From: Planctomycetaceae bacterium UBA6894
GTDB taxonomy: Bacteria; Planctomycetota; Planctomycetia; Gemmatales; Gemmataceae
DNA length: 11,977 nt
Direction of reading: 5' to 3'
Assembly (NCBI GenBank): GCA_002451275.1
Contig: DKBS01000036.1
Location: 1 to 11,977, forward strand
The notes beneath the pieces were generated by a model. The model made no database searches. It saw only the letters and a program-made list of their open reading frames with translations, and had not been told where the DNA came from. Below, piece by piece: positions 1 to 6,523 of this stretch. Each line of letters begins with the position of its first letter. Position 1 is the stretch's first letter. The translations under genes were made by a program, and so were the position numbers.

Positions 1-1553
1 GAGAACTTGAGGGCGGCGGGGAAGGGCCAGTCGCGGACCAGGCCCTGCAGCGCGAATACCGGCACCATGTGGATGAGGTAGCACCAGTAGGAGGAGTCGG
101 ACAGGTAGCGGACCACGGCGGATTCTGAGCCGAGGTATTGATGGAAAAGGCCCATGAGGCCGGCAATCATGAGCCAGCAGAAGGCGGTCTGCAACGGGAC
201 ATCGATCCAGCGGTTGCCCATCGCCACCATTCCAACGGGCAGCAGGACGAGCAGGGCGATCCCCATCCAGAGGGGCCACCAGCGCCCTAGGCGATCGGCA
301 TGGGCGGCGTGCGAGTAATAGAAGGCGCCAAAGAAGAAGTACACCGCGTAATGGGCGAGCAGGTGGGGCGCGGGGATCCAGCCGGTGGTGGTATCGGGTC
401 CGAACCCGGGGCCCCCGATGTGCATGGGGATGTTGCTGGCCAGACTGAGGAGCAGGGCGAGGAGCGTGCCCGCTCCCAGTCCGAGCCGGGCTCCGGTGGT
501 GAGGCAGGGGAACATTCCGGTGCGGGCGGCCAGGGCGTAGAGAGCCAGCAGCCAGCACAGGTCCCACAGGAACCAGAGGTGGCCGAAGACGCCGGTGTAG
601 ATCAGGTGCACCTGACCGTCGGCCCATGGCACTTTCCAGAAGTCAGCGGCGAGGAATTCCTGGTAACGGTCGAGCCAAGTCGCGGCTTTGGGCGACTTGG
701 AAGCTGGCGATTTGGCGGCTTCGGGATCGATGCCGGTGCGCTTGGCCAGCAGTTCCCGGACGCGGGCTCGGCCCTGCTCGACCTGGGGCCAAGGCCCGGC
801 AGGGATGCCGATCGACCCGGTGAGGCCGCGGGTGAATTCCTCGTCGGCGTGGGTGAGCTCGAGCGGGGTGGCCCCCGAGCCGTTTTTGACGAGGGGATCT
901 GCGCCGCGTTCGAGCAGCAGTTCCGCCACGATTGGCTTGCCGACCAGTGCCGCGGCATGCAGGGGCCGGCTGCCGGAGCGGTTGACCGAGTCGGGGTCGA
1001 CGCCGCGGTCGAGCAGCAGCCGGATGATATCGGTGTGGCCGGCGTAGGCGGCGATGGTGATCAGCCGCATGCCGTGGTTCTCCTCGGCCTCGGAGGGATC
1101 GCCCCCCGCCTGCAGCAGGTTGGCGACCTCCTCGGTGTCCCCGGCGCGGACCGCCTGGACCAGGTCGCTGTCGGGTCGTGGACCTGCGGGGGGATTGACC
1201 TTGCCGATGACCCAGCCGGTGAGCGGCTGGATGGTGGCGATCCCGAGCAGGCAGGGGATGAGGATGCGCAGGGCGCGGTTCTTCAGCATGCCGGCCACGC
1301 CGCGACGCCGGCAGAGCATGGCGGTGAAGAAGCCGCTGACGAGGAAGAAGAGCTCCATGCGGAAGCCGTGGATGCCGGTGGTGAGCACGCCAAGCCAAGG
1401 GGCCGAGCGGCTGTCGCGGATGATCCACGGGTTGCCGGTGAAGGAGAGGGCCGCGTGCAGAAGCACGCCGAGGAACATGGCGAAGGCGCGCAGGGCGTCG
1501 AGGTCGTGGCGCCGGCCCGGGCTTTGCCGGATGAGTTCGCGGGTGGTGTCCAT
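1..1553 (-). CDS. Acyltransferase-3 (MdoC-like) membrane protein with an inserted ankyrin-repeat domain; 3' end beyond window
   Basis: 517 codons are visible and the frame is still open at base 1, so the C-terminus is missing. The N-terminus has the acyltransferase-3 signature RRHDLDALRAF followed by LLHAALSF (candidate active-site His33), then FRMELFFLVSGFF (residues 64-76). Such proteins are polytopic inner-membrane enzymes that transfer acyl groups, for example succinyl to periplasmic glucans in MdoC/OpgC; the substrate here is unknown. Hydrophobic helices fall near 20-38, 60-80 and 97-117, then GHLWFLWDLCWLL (324-336) and several more to about 505. Between helix three and GHLWFL, residues 125-240 form about three ankyrin repeats (for example SRPLHAAALVGKPIVAELLL), followed by a Lys/Ala/Ser-rich linker (271-295). 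Arg/Lys clusters at 82-96 put the preceding loop in the cytoplasm, so the ankyrin insert should be periplasmic. The start at 1553 has AGGGG six bases upstream and lies 25 bases after the ankyrin lipoprotein stop. Family call firm; substrate unknown. Confidence 0.88.
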   Translation of the reverse strand, partial: MDTTRELIRQSPGRRHDLDALRAFAMFLGVLLHAALSFTGNPWIIRDSRSAPWLGVLTTGIHGFRMELFFLVSGFFTAMLCRRRGVAGMLKNRALRILIPCLLGIATIQPLTGWVIGKVNPPAGPRPDSDLVQAVRAGDTEEVANLLQAGGDPSEAEENHGMRLITIAAYAGHTDIIRLLLDRGVDPDSVNRSGSRPLHAAALVGKPIVAELLLERGADPLVKNGSGATPLELTHADEEFTRGLTGSIGIPAGPWPQVEQGRARVRELLAKRTGIDPEAAKSPASKSPKAATWLDRYQEFLAADFWKVPWADGQVHLIYTGVFGHLWFLWDLCWLLALYALAARTGMFPCLTTGARLGLGAGTLLALLLSLASNIPMHIGGPGFGPDTTTGWIPAPHLLAHYAVYFFFGAFYYSHAAHADRLGRWWPLWMGIALLVLLPVGMVAMGNRWIDVPLQTAFCWLMIAGLMGLFHQYLGSESAVVRYLSDSSYWCYLIHMVPVFALQGLVRDWPFPAALKF

Positions 1554-1559
1554 GCAAAT

Positions 1560-1564
1560 CCCCT
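1560..1564 (-). promoter_or_regulatory. Ribosome binding site for the acyltransferase gene
   Basis: AGGGG on the minus strand, six bases before the ATG at 1553. It supports this start and is the only clear Shine-Dalgarno sequence I found in the operon. The two upstream genes have ATGA overlaps instead and probably rely on translational coupling. Confidence 0.6.
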
Positions 1565-1578
1565 GAGTTTGGTCTGTT

Positions 1579-2583
1579 TTACGGCTTCTTGGGGGCCAGC
1601 ACGGCAGCGCAGTTCACGCGCCCGGCCTGGACCTGTTCGATGTCGATCTCGACCCCGGCGGCCCGCATCACCTTTTGGCAGTTGACCTCGGCGTCGCGGG
1701 TCCACGGGGCGGCGGCGTGGTCGAGGGCGGTCTTCCCATCTGTGCCCCGGCGCGATGGATCGGCGCCGAGGCGCAGCAGCAGGCGAACCATGTCCACCCG
1801 GCCCAGGAATGCCGCTGCCATCAGCGGGGTGGAGCCGTCGGCGGCGGGCGCATCGGTCCGGGCGCCACGCGATGCCAGCAGCGAAGCGATCTCGCCCCGG
1901 CCATGCAGGGTAGCCAGGAGGAGTGGTGAGGCCCCGGAAACCGGCTCGGTTGCGTTGACATCGGCGCCGGTGTCGATGGCGGCGCGGGCCCCCGGCAGGT
2001 TGTCCTCCAGGATGGCCGTCCACAGGTCGGGATCGGCCCACGGGAGGTTTATGGACCTGGCGCAGCCGCGGGCCCCGGCCGCCTCGAGGGCCATGCGGGT
2101 TTGTTTGCCGCGGTCCCTGCCTCCCACGGAGGGGAGTCGGGTGAGGTCAAGTGGCAGCAAACCGTGGTTGTCGGGCAGATCGTGACGGGCACCGGCGGCC
2201 AGCAGCAGGTTGACCATGTCGGCGTGTCCGCGGCTAGCGGCCCAGTGCAGTGGCGTGGCCGCGTGGCGGTCGAGGGCGCGGGCATCGGGATCGGCGCCGC
2301 GGGACAGCAGGGCGGATGCCAGGTCGCGGTGGTCCTGTCGGGCCGCGTAGTGCAGGGCTGTGCCGCCGGTTTCCGGGTCGCCGGGGAGGACGAGGGCGGA
2401 GTTGACATCGCGTCCACGGTCGAGGGCGAGCAGCACCGCGGCCAGGTCGCCATCGCGGGCCGAGCGCCAAAAGGCGCCCGGGTCGTGGGTTGGCGGCCCG
2501 TGGGCGGCGCGGGTGCAACCGGAGGCCGGCAGCACGAGCAGGCAGACCCAGGCCAGCATCAGACCCTGCGGGGGAATCGTCAT
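1579..2583 (-). CDS. Exported ankyrin-repeat protein, probable lipoprotein
   Basis: 334 residues. The N-terminus is a hydrophobic export signal (residues 8-19) ending PASGC, so Cys23 could be lipidated; Ala rather than Leu at -3 and the lack of Lys/Arg in the n-region make this an imperfect lipobox, and ordinary signal-peptidase cleavage is possible. Two ankyrin blocks follow: residues 37-170 (TALHYAARQDHRDLASALLS, TPLHWAASRGHADMVNLLLA) and 185-310 (SPLLLATLHGRGEIASLLAS, STPLMAAAFLGRVDMVRLLL). Ankyrin repeats bind protein partners; no enzymatic motif is visible. Cys174, Cys302 and Cys325 could form a disulfide in the periplasm. The ATG at 2583 was chosen because it overlaps the FecR-gene stop as ATGA and directly precedes the signal sequence. 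A longer frame to 2676 exists but only reads through the FecR gene in another frame and would bury the signal. The partner is unknown; the FecR-like protein or the acyltransferase ankyrin insert are plausible. Confidence 0.87.
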   Translation of the reverse strand: MTIPPQGLMLAWVCLLVLPASGCTRAAHGPPTHDPGAFWRSARDGDLAAVLLALDRGRDVNSALVLPGDPETGGTALHYAARQDHRDLASALLSRGADPDARALDRHAATPLHWAASRGHADMVNLLLAAGARHDLPDNHGLLPLDLTRLPSVGGRDRGKQTRMALEAAGARGCARSINLPWADPDLWTAILEDNLPGARAAIDTGADVNATEPVSGASPLLLATLHGRGEIASLLASRGARTDAPAADGSTPLMAAAFLGRVDMVRLLLRLGADPSRRGTDGKTALDHAAAPWTRDAEVNCQKVMRAAGVEIDIEQVQAGRVNCAAVLAPKKP

Positions 2584-3938
2584 GGCGATTTTCCGGGTGT
2601 TGCCGGCGGTTCGGGCAACAGCTCGACCGCTTCGATCTCCACGGAGTTGGTGGGCACGCGGGAACCGGCCCACCAATCGACCATTTCCATCCCCTCGGGT
2701 GAGGATGGCAGGCCCTGCATCCTGGGCCGCAGGGCGGAGACCGGCACCTCGGCGGTGAAGAAGCCTGCCGGGCCGTTGACCGTAGGGATGAAGCGCGCGG
2801 AATAGGGCCCGGCCAGCCCACCCCCGGGGTGGCGGGCAGTGACGCCGACGAAGACCTCGCGGTTCGGTTCGCTGGAACCGCGCACCAGGAATCTGGCGCC
2901 GGGGGACAGCAGGACCGGCCCCGTCTTGTCGGTGGGGGGCTGGAGCGAGCAGACCTGCAGCAACACCGGTGCGGTCTCGCCGGGCACCTCGAACGGCACG
3001 GAGCCGAGCCGGGCGGGGCGCATGGAATTTCCGGGGTTCCAGATTCCCCGCGACACCTGGTCGCGCAGGCGTGGGCGCCAGGCCGTCACCGGGGCGGAGG
3101 TGGGCTGGCTGGTCAATAACTCCCGGCCGTCCTGGGAGGCGACGGCGCGGTGCCGGGCGGGCACCTCGGTGGCGCTGCCATCGGAAAGCCTTTCCATGCG
3201 GACGAGGCCCTCGGCGACCTCAAGGCGGGTGGACCGGGCCCGGGCTTCCAGCAGGAAACGGGTGCCCAGCACGGTCATGCGCGCCTCGGGGGTGCCGACC
3301 AGCATGGGGTGGCCGCGCGGCTGGGGGGTGACATCGGCTGAGAGGCCGCCGCGGGTCAGTTCCAGCACCAGGCCGCCCTCGAACCCCAGGCGCAGGAGGG
3401 CGGCACCGGACAGCGCGAGCTCAGTTCCGTCGGCGAAGCGGACGCGGGCGGAGGAATCGGTGGTGAGGGTTTCGAGAAAACCGTCGCGGAGTGTCTGCCC
3501 GGAGCGCGCAAGAACACCGACCGCGCCCTGCGAAGGTTTCCAGATGACCGCCCCCGAGGCGACGGTGAGGCGGGCCGGGGGTGTTTGTGACGGGACGAGC
3601 GCGACGAGGATGACCAGCATCAGGGCCACGGCGGCCAGCGAGCCGACCCAAACCCGGGAGGCGGTGGGGGGTCTGCGAATGATTCGGGTGGGTGGATGGT
3701 CGGGGGAGGCCGGCCCGGCGGCGATGCGGGCCATGGTTTGACGGACAAAGAAGTTGTCGGGTGAACCGGGTTTGGTCTGCCGCCTCCGGCCGGCCAGCGC
3801 CAGCAGTCCGGCGATCCGCCGCTGGCGGAAAGCCTCCTGCGCCCGCTGTTGGGCGGCGGTATCGGGTCCCTGTGGAGGGGTCAGATTGGGCACGGGGATG
3901 TCCGACCCGTCACCGGGCCCGGTGTTCGTGTCGCTCAT
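2580..3938 (-). CDS. FecR-domain single-pass membrane protein, putative regulator of the adjacent sigma factor
   Basis: 452 residues. A Pro/Gly-rich cytoplasmic N-terminus (1-95) with a Gln/Arg-rich stretch at 29-54 precedes one membrane helix (about 97-115). Outside it comes a FecR-type beta-rich domain (about 150-250) with ARVRFADGTELAL, then TPEARMTVLGTRFLLEA and TRLEVAEGLVRM, which match the typical FecR 'V-x-GT-x-F' and 'V-x-EG-x-V' patterns. Family members sense periplasmic or outer-membrane signals and control a partner ECF sigma factor. Residues 285-452 lie beyond the usual FecR domain and look like an extra beta-sandwich (FIPTVNGPAGFFTAEVPV, then NSVEIEAVELLP), perhaps a binding module; I do not recognise the family. 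The gene starts inside the sigma factor stop (ATGA) and its own stop overlaps the ankyrin gene start the same way, implying coupled translation. No classical anti-sigma zinc motif is visible in the N-terminus, so an anti-sigma role is inferred from position. Confidence 0.88.
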   Translation of the reverse strand: MSDTNTGPGDGSDIPVPNLTPPQGPDTAAQQRAQEAFRQRRIAGLLALAGRRRQTKPGSPDNFFVRQTMARIAAGPASPDHPPTRIIRRPPTASRVWVGSLAAVALMLVILVALVPSQTPPARLTVASGAVIWKPSQGAVGVLARSGQTLRDGFLETLTTDSSARVRFADGTELALSGAALLRLGFEGGLVLELTRGGLSADVTPQPRGHPMLVGTPEARMTVLGTRFLLEARARSTRLEVAEGLVRMERLSDGSATEVPARHRAVASQDGRELLTSQPTSAPVTAWRPRLRDQVSRGIWNPGNSMRPARLGSVPFEVPGETAPVLLQVCSLQPPTDKTGPVLLSPGARFLVRGSSEPNREVFVGVTARHPGGGLAGPYSARFIPTVNGPAGFFTAEVPVSALRPRMQGLPSSPEGMEMVDWWAGSRVPTNSVEIEAVELLPEPPATPGKSP

Positions 3939-4549
3939 GGTTGCCGACCGGGGTGAGGGCCCCGGTCCTCCTCAGCCATTTTCCGGTCGATGCAGAGGTG
4001 CAGGGCACGCCGGGCCTTCCACAGGTGTTTCTTGATGGCCCCGAGGGACCTGCCGGTTTGTTTGGCCATGGTAACAAGCGGCAGGCGGGCCTCGTACCGC
4101 CACCGCACCAGGTCCCTGGCTCGGGGGGCCAGGCCCCGCAGGCATTCGGCCAGCCAGCCCAGCCTGCGGACGGCCAGTTCGGGGGGTTCCTGGATCGCCC
4201 GTTCGGCCAGAAGCAGGAGCATTTCGTGCCCATCCGGGGCCAACCGTTGGCGCGAGCGGCGCCGGGTGGCCAGTTCGGTGCGGAGCTGGAACCGGGCGAC
4301 AGCAAACAGCCAGGCTTTCAGATCGGTGCCCTCCTCATACCGGTGCAGATTGGTGAAGGCGGCAATGAATGCGCGCTGCGTCACCTCGTCCACATCAATG
4401 CCCGGGTACCCTGCCGAGGCCAGCCACGCCCGGATGGGGAGTTCGTAGCGGGCCACCACGATGCCGAAGGCCTCGGTGTCGCCGGCGCGGGTCCTGCGGA
4501 TGGCCTCCTCAGCCTGTCGGTCGGTCGCACCGGGATCGCTGTCCATCAT
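3935..4549 (-). CDS. ECF-type sigma-70 family RNA polymerase sigma factor
   Basis: 204 residues, normal for an ECF sigma factor. Region 2 spans about 25-98: the core-binding motif DVDEVTQRAFIAAF (52-65) and the promoter-melting and -10-recognition helix DLKAWLFAVARFQLRTELAT (76-95) with a following Arg cluster. Region 4 spans about 128-187: CLRGLAPRARDLVRWRY, then a helix-turn-helix with SLGAIKKHLWKARRAL (168-183) as the -35 recognition helix. There is no region 1.1 or 3. It resembles the sigma-70 subgroup expanded in Rhodopirellula and Verrucomicrobium, though I cannot test that here. Tandem ATGs sit at 4549 and 4546, and neither has a clear Shine-Dalgarno sequence. The stop overlaps the FecR-gene start as ATGA, so it heads the operon and may drive its own promoter (see 4605-4628). 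Confidence 0.93.
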   Translation of the reverse strand: MMDSDPGATDRQAEEAIRRTRAGDTEAFGIVVARYELPIRAWLASAGYPGIDVDEVTQRAFIAAFTNLHRYEEGTDLKAWLFAVARFQLRTELATRRRSRQRLAPDGHEMLLLLAERAIQEPPELAVRRLGWLAECLRGLAPRARDLVRWRYEARLPLVTMAKQTGRSLGAIKKHLWKARRALHLCIDRKMAEEDRGPHPGRQP

Positions 4550-4571
4550 GCAATGATGGCAGAAGTGGGCG

Positions 4572-4617
4572 GGGGGTTACCCCCGGTGGGATTTTTTTTG
4601 GGTTGACTACCCGGTGG
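4572..4617 (-). promoter_or_regulatory. Direct repeat and GC palindrome in the leader of the sigma factor operon
   Basis: CCACCGGG occurs twice on the minus strand, at 4617-4610 and 4589-4582, with start points 28 bases apart. Immediately downstream GGGGG-TAA-CCCCC (4584-4572) is a perfect 5-bp inverted repeat with a 3-base centre, ending 22 bases before the sigma ATG. An A-run (4599-4592) lies between the two direct repeats. The arrangement could be a regulator binding region or a leader hairpin that masks the start, but nothing beyond the sequence symmetry supports it. The rest of the 107-base gap between the PEP-CTERM and sigma genes holds no gene. Confidence 0.3.
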
Positions 4618-4628
4618 AAGGTTTTTCC
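4605..4628 (-). promoter_or_regulatory. Possible ECF-type promoter upstream of the sigma factor operon
   Basis: On the minus strand GGAAA (4628-4624), 16 bases, then GTC (4607-4605) resembles the general ECF pattern of GGAA-type -35 and GTC-type -10 elements. It lies about 56 bases before the sigma gene ATG, as expected if the sigma factor drives its own operon. The match is short and could arise by chance, so this is a hypothesis only. Confidence 0.25.
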
Positions 4629-4656
4629 GGTTGCCTACTATGCCTGCTTGGAACCG

Positions 4657-5529
4657 TCAGGCGGCAGGCCCGGGATTGGGAGAGGATGCCTTGCGGCGCT
4701 TCCGCCAGAAACCACAGCCGCCCAAGGTGGCGGCTAGGGAACCCAGCAGGAGGGTACCGGGTTCAGGGACGGCGGTGTGGGTGAAGGCGACAGCCTCGTT
4801 GGCGGTGGAGGCCATGGCCAGGCCGGCGAGTTTGATGGAACCTGTGCCATAAGTTCCTTCAATTTTTACCATCCCAACACTGATATCGCTGTGGGGTGAT
4901 AATCCATCATTGTCAATTGATCCAACCAATGAAGTAACTTGGGTCTCCAATGCGCTTCCATTTATCAACAAATCTGTAGTTGCCCAGAGAGTCGCTTTGG
5001 CGTACCCGTTGTCGGAAGCGAAACGCTCAATCTTAAGCATCATTAAATAGTTTGCGTTATCCGATGGACTATATGAAGTTTCAGCAGCTCCATAACCTGT
5101 CCAATCAAAGCCAATTTTTCCGCTCCCGCCAGGCATACCCACGAGCAGGTTGGTGCCTGCTCCTGACAAGGTTACCCCAGCATTTCCACCAGACTGGAAG
5201 GGAGCAGCATTAAACAAAAAAGATAAATAATAAGAGTTGCCACCTGATGTAGAAACTGGACTGGTCAAGGTTCGTTGGGTGAGGCCGTTTGAACTAGATA
5301 TTTGGACCGATTTACCAACGGTGCCCGTGAGAGGGTTTGTCACCAGATTCCCCGTGGCACCTGTGCCGCCCGACCAAGCGGAAGCCCAGCCGGTTCCACC
5401 ATTATTTCCTGACAAATTACCGTTGGAGTAATTGAAATTATCGGAGAAATAGAGATCAGCCTTGGACGCCGTGACCCAAATCAGCGAAGTCAACGCGGCA
5501 AAAAATACAAGGAAAACGTGCCAAGCCAT
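4657..5529 (-). CDS. Secreted PEP-CTERM domain protein
   Basis: 290 residues. Residues 4-22 form a Sec signal peptide with a likely cut after ASKA (21-24). The mature protein is rich in Gly, Ser, Asn and Thr, starting DLYFSDNFNYSNGNLSGNNG and GGTGWASAWSGG (44-55), a pattern I associate with verrucomicrobial surface proteins of probable jelly-roll (LamG-like) fold. The C-terminus is a complete PEP-CTERM sorting signal: VPEPG (254-258), a hydrophobic helix (259-274) and basic RKRRK (276-280). Such proteins are processed at the inner membrane by an exosortase and exported, often with exopolysaccharide; no exosortase gene is in this window. An in-frame TAG two codons before the ATG rules out a longer start; no Shine-Dalgarno sequence is visible. 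GC is high in the sorting-signal end (4657-4850) but visibly lower over 4850-5529. A weak inverted repeat (GCCTGC/GCAGGC, 4669-4642) overlaps and follows the stop without a U-run. Its target is unknown. Confidence 0.9.
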   Translation of the reverse strand: MAWHVFLVFFAALTSLIWVTASKADLYFSDNFNYSNGNLSGNNGGTGWASAWSGGTGATGNLVTNPLTGTVGKSVQISSSNGLTQRTLTSPVSTSGGNSYYLSFLFNAAPFQSGGNAGVTLSGAGTNLLVGMPGGSGKIGFDWTGYGAAETSYSPSDNANYLMMLKIERFASDNGYAKATLWATTDLLINGSALETQVTSLVGSIDNDGLSPHSDISVGMVKIEGTYGTGSIKLAGLAMASTANEAVAFTHTAVPEPGTLLLGSLAATLGGCGFWRKRRKASSPNPGPAA

Positions 5530-5711
5530 GGGCTATTGAATGGTCGCATGGATGTCCCTGAATTCACTACAAAGGTATGGCCCTTAACAGCATTTCCTCA
5601 CCAAGTGGTAGCTGGAAGCTAACAAAATATGGAGGGCAAGCTAGTGGGGTTTGGATCATTTTTATCGGTTGATGGTCGTCACAATTGGCCCAAATTGACT
5701 GTCTATAAGCT

Positions 5712-5729
5712 CCCTTGAGACTCCAAGGG
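5712..5729. terminator. Short hairpin 3' of the dioxygenase gene, weak terminator candidate
   Basis: CCCTTG and CAAGGG form a perfect 6-bp stem with a 6-base loop, 14 bases past the dioxygenase stop. No U-run follows on either strand, so intrinsic termination is doubtful. The rest of the 213-base gap from 5530 to 5742 is comparatively AT-rich, and I see no gene or convincing promoter in it. Confidence 0.3.
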
Positions 5730-5742
5730 GGGCCTTTGGCTG

Positions 5743-6405
5743 TCAGGTGTCAATAAATTTTCTCTCGAGGTTGTTGAGGACCTTGGAGATGGGGAGGGGG
5801 TCGGCGCCGGGGATGGCTTTGGCTGCCTCGACGCAGCGGCGGAGGTCAGCGACTATTTCGCGGATGTCGGGGTCGCGGAAGAAGGACTGGACCCATAGGA
5901 CAGCGACGCGACGCTCGCCGGATTCGACGGGTAGCACCTCGTGGACACAGTTGGTGGGGTAGGCAAAGGCGTGGCCGGCGGGCAGCTTGACGGTTTGCCT
6001 GCCGGACCCGGGGTGGTGCAGGCAGAGCTCGCCCCCGTGGTAGGTTTCGGGTGGCGCGAGGAAGACGGTCATCGAGATGTCCTGCCGGATGGGCGGGTTG
6101 CCACCCATCACCGCATCGACATGGGGTCCGTAGGCGTCGCCCGGGAAATACCTGGCGAACATGGCAGGCGTGTAAGCGCAGGGTGAAAGGACTTCGCGGA
6201 ATGGGCGGCAACGCCGGAGGGCAGCCTCCAGGATCGCATCAAGCCGAGCCACTTGGGGCCAGCGACGCGAGACCTGGCGGTTCGACTTGGCGGCGACGGC
6301 AATACCCCGGGCGGTGGCGCGGCCGTCATCGAATTCGGCGGCATCCATGAGGGCGTTGATCTCGGCCAGTTCGGTTTGGAGTAACAGGTCGGGCAGTGTG
6401 AGCAT
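5743..6405 (-). CDS. PiuC-like PKHD-type Fe(II)/2-oxoglutarate-dependent dioxygenase
   Basis: 220 residues, close to the usual 225 of PiuC/PKHD-type hydroxylases. The N-terminus MLTLPDLLLQTELAEINALM and DDGRATARG (26-34) align with the family's opening. The jelly-roll core has YGPHVDAVMGG with iron ligands His95 and Asp97, then QDISMTVFLAPPETYHGGEL, and HEVLPVESGERRVAVLWVQS with the third iron ligand His155 and Arg165 placed to bind 2-oxoglutarate. All catalytic residues are present, so the enzyme should be active; it hydroxylates an unknown substrate using O2 and 2-oxoglutarate in the cytoplasm. Relatives often accompany TonB-dependent siderophore receptors, but none is adjacent, so an iron-uptake role is not supported here. 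I chose the ATG at 6405 because homology begins there; the open frame continues upstream to 6573 only through the terminator hairpin and the end of the giant gene. No clear Shine-Dalgarno sequence is visible. Confidence 0.92.
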   Translation of the reverse strand: MLTLPDLLLQTELAEINALMDAAEFDDGRATARGIAVAAKSNRQVSRRWPQVARLDAILEAALRRCRPFREVLSPCAYTPAMFARYFPGDAYGPHVDAVMGGNPPIRQDISMTVFLAPPETYHGGELCLHHPGSGRQTVKLPAGHAFAYPTNCVHEVLPVESGERRVAVLWVQSFFRDPDIREIVADLRRCVEAAKAIPGADPLPISKVLNNLERKFIDT

Positions 6406-6445
6406 GGTGGGATCCCGATCATTTAGCTCGACCGACTTGGAAAAG

Positions 6446-6473
6446 CGGGTCGGCGCACCAGTGCGCCGACCCG
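6446..6473. terminator. Strong GC hairpin terminator after the giant gene
   Basis: CGGGTCGGCGCA and TGCGCCGACCCG form a perfect 12-bp stem with a 4-base loop, 51 bases past the giant gene's stop. On the minus strand CTTTTCC follows the stem, a short U-run suitable for intrinsic termination; on the plus strand ATGAGATTTT follows, so it could act in either direction. It insulates the dioxygenase gene from read-through. The 118-base gap 6406-6523 has no gene; the dioxygenase promoter would have to lie in 6406-6445, where I see no clear elements. Confidence 0.75.
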
Positions 6474-6523
6474 ATGAGATTTTAAAAAGTTTAGCGTGCC
6501 GGGTGGAGTTTGGCGCCTCGGTA

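Noticed and set aside
643..1557. 304-residue minus-strand open frame in another phase over the acyltransferase gene
   Set aside because: The translation is almost entirely Arg, Pro, His and Gly. The overlapping frame starting at 1553 has recognisable conserved motifs.
300..1685. 461-residue plus-strand open frame opposite the acyltransferase gene
   Set aside because: Its product is low-complexity Gly/Ala/Glu/Arg sequence with no domain, while the opposite strand gives clear acyltransferase and ankyrin motifs. It is a GC-driven antisense shadow.
2584..2676. N-terminal extension of the ankyrin protein to an upstream start
   Set aside because: The extra 31 residues lie inside the FecR gene in another frame and would displace the export signal from the N-terminus; the ATGA overlap at 2583 is the natural start.
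4572..4599. Plus-strand terminator: GGGGG/CCCCC hairpin followed by eight Ts
   Set aside because: Seven bases separate the short stem from the T-run and there is no plus-strand gene upstream to terminate.
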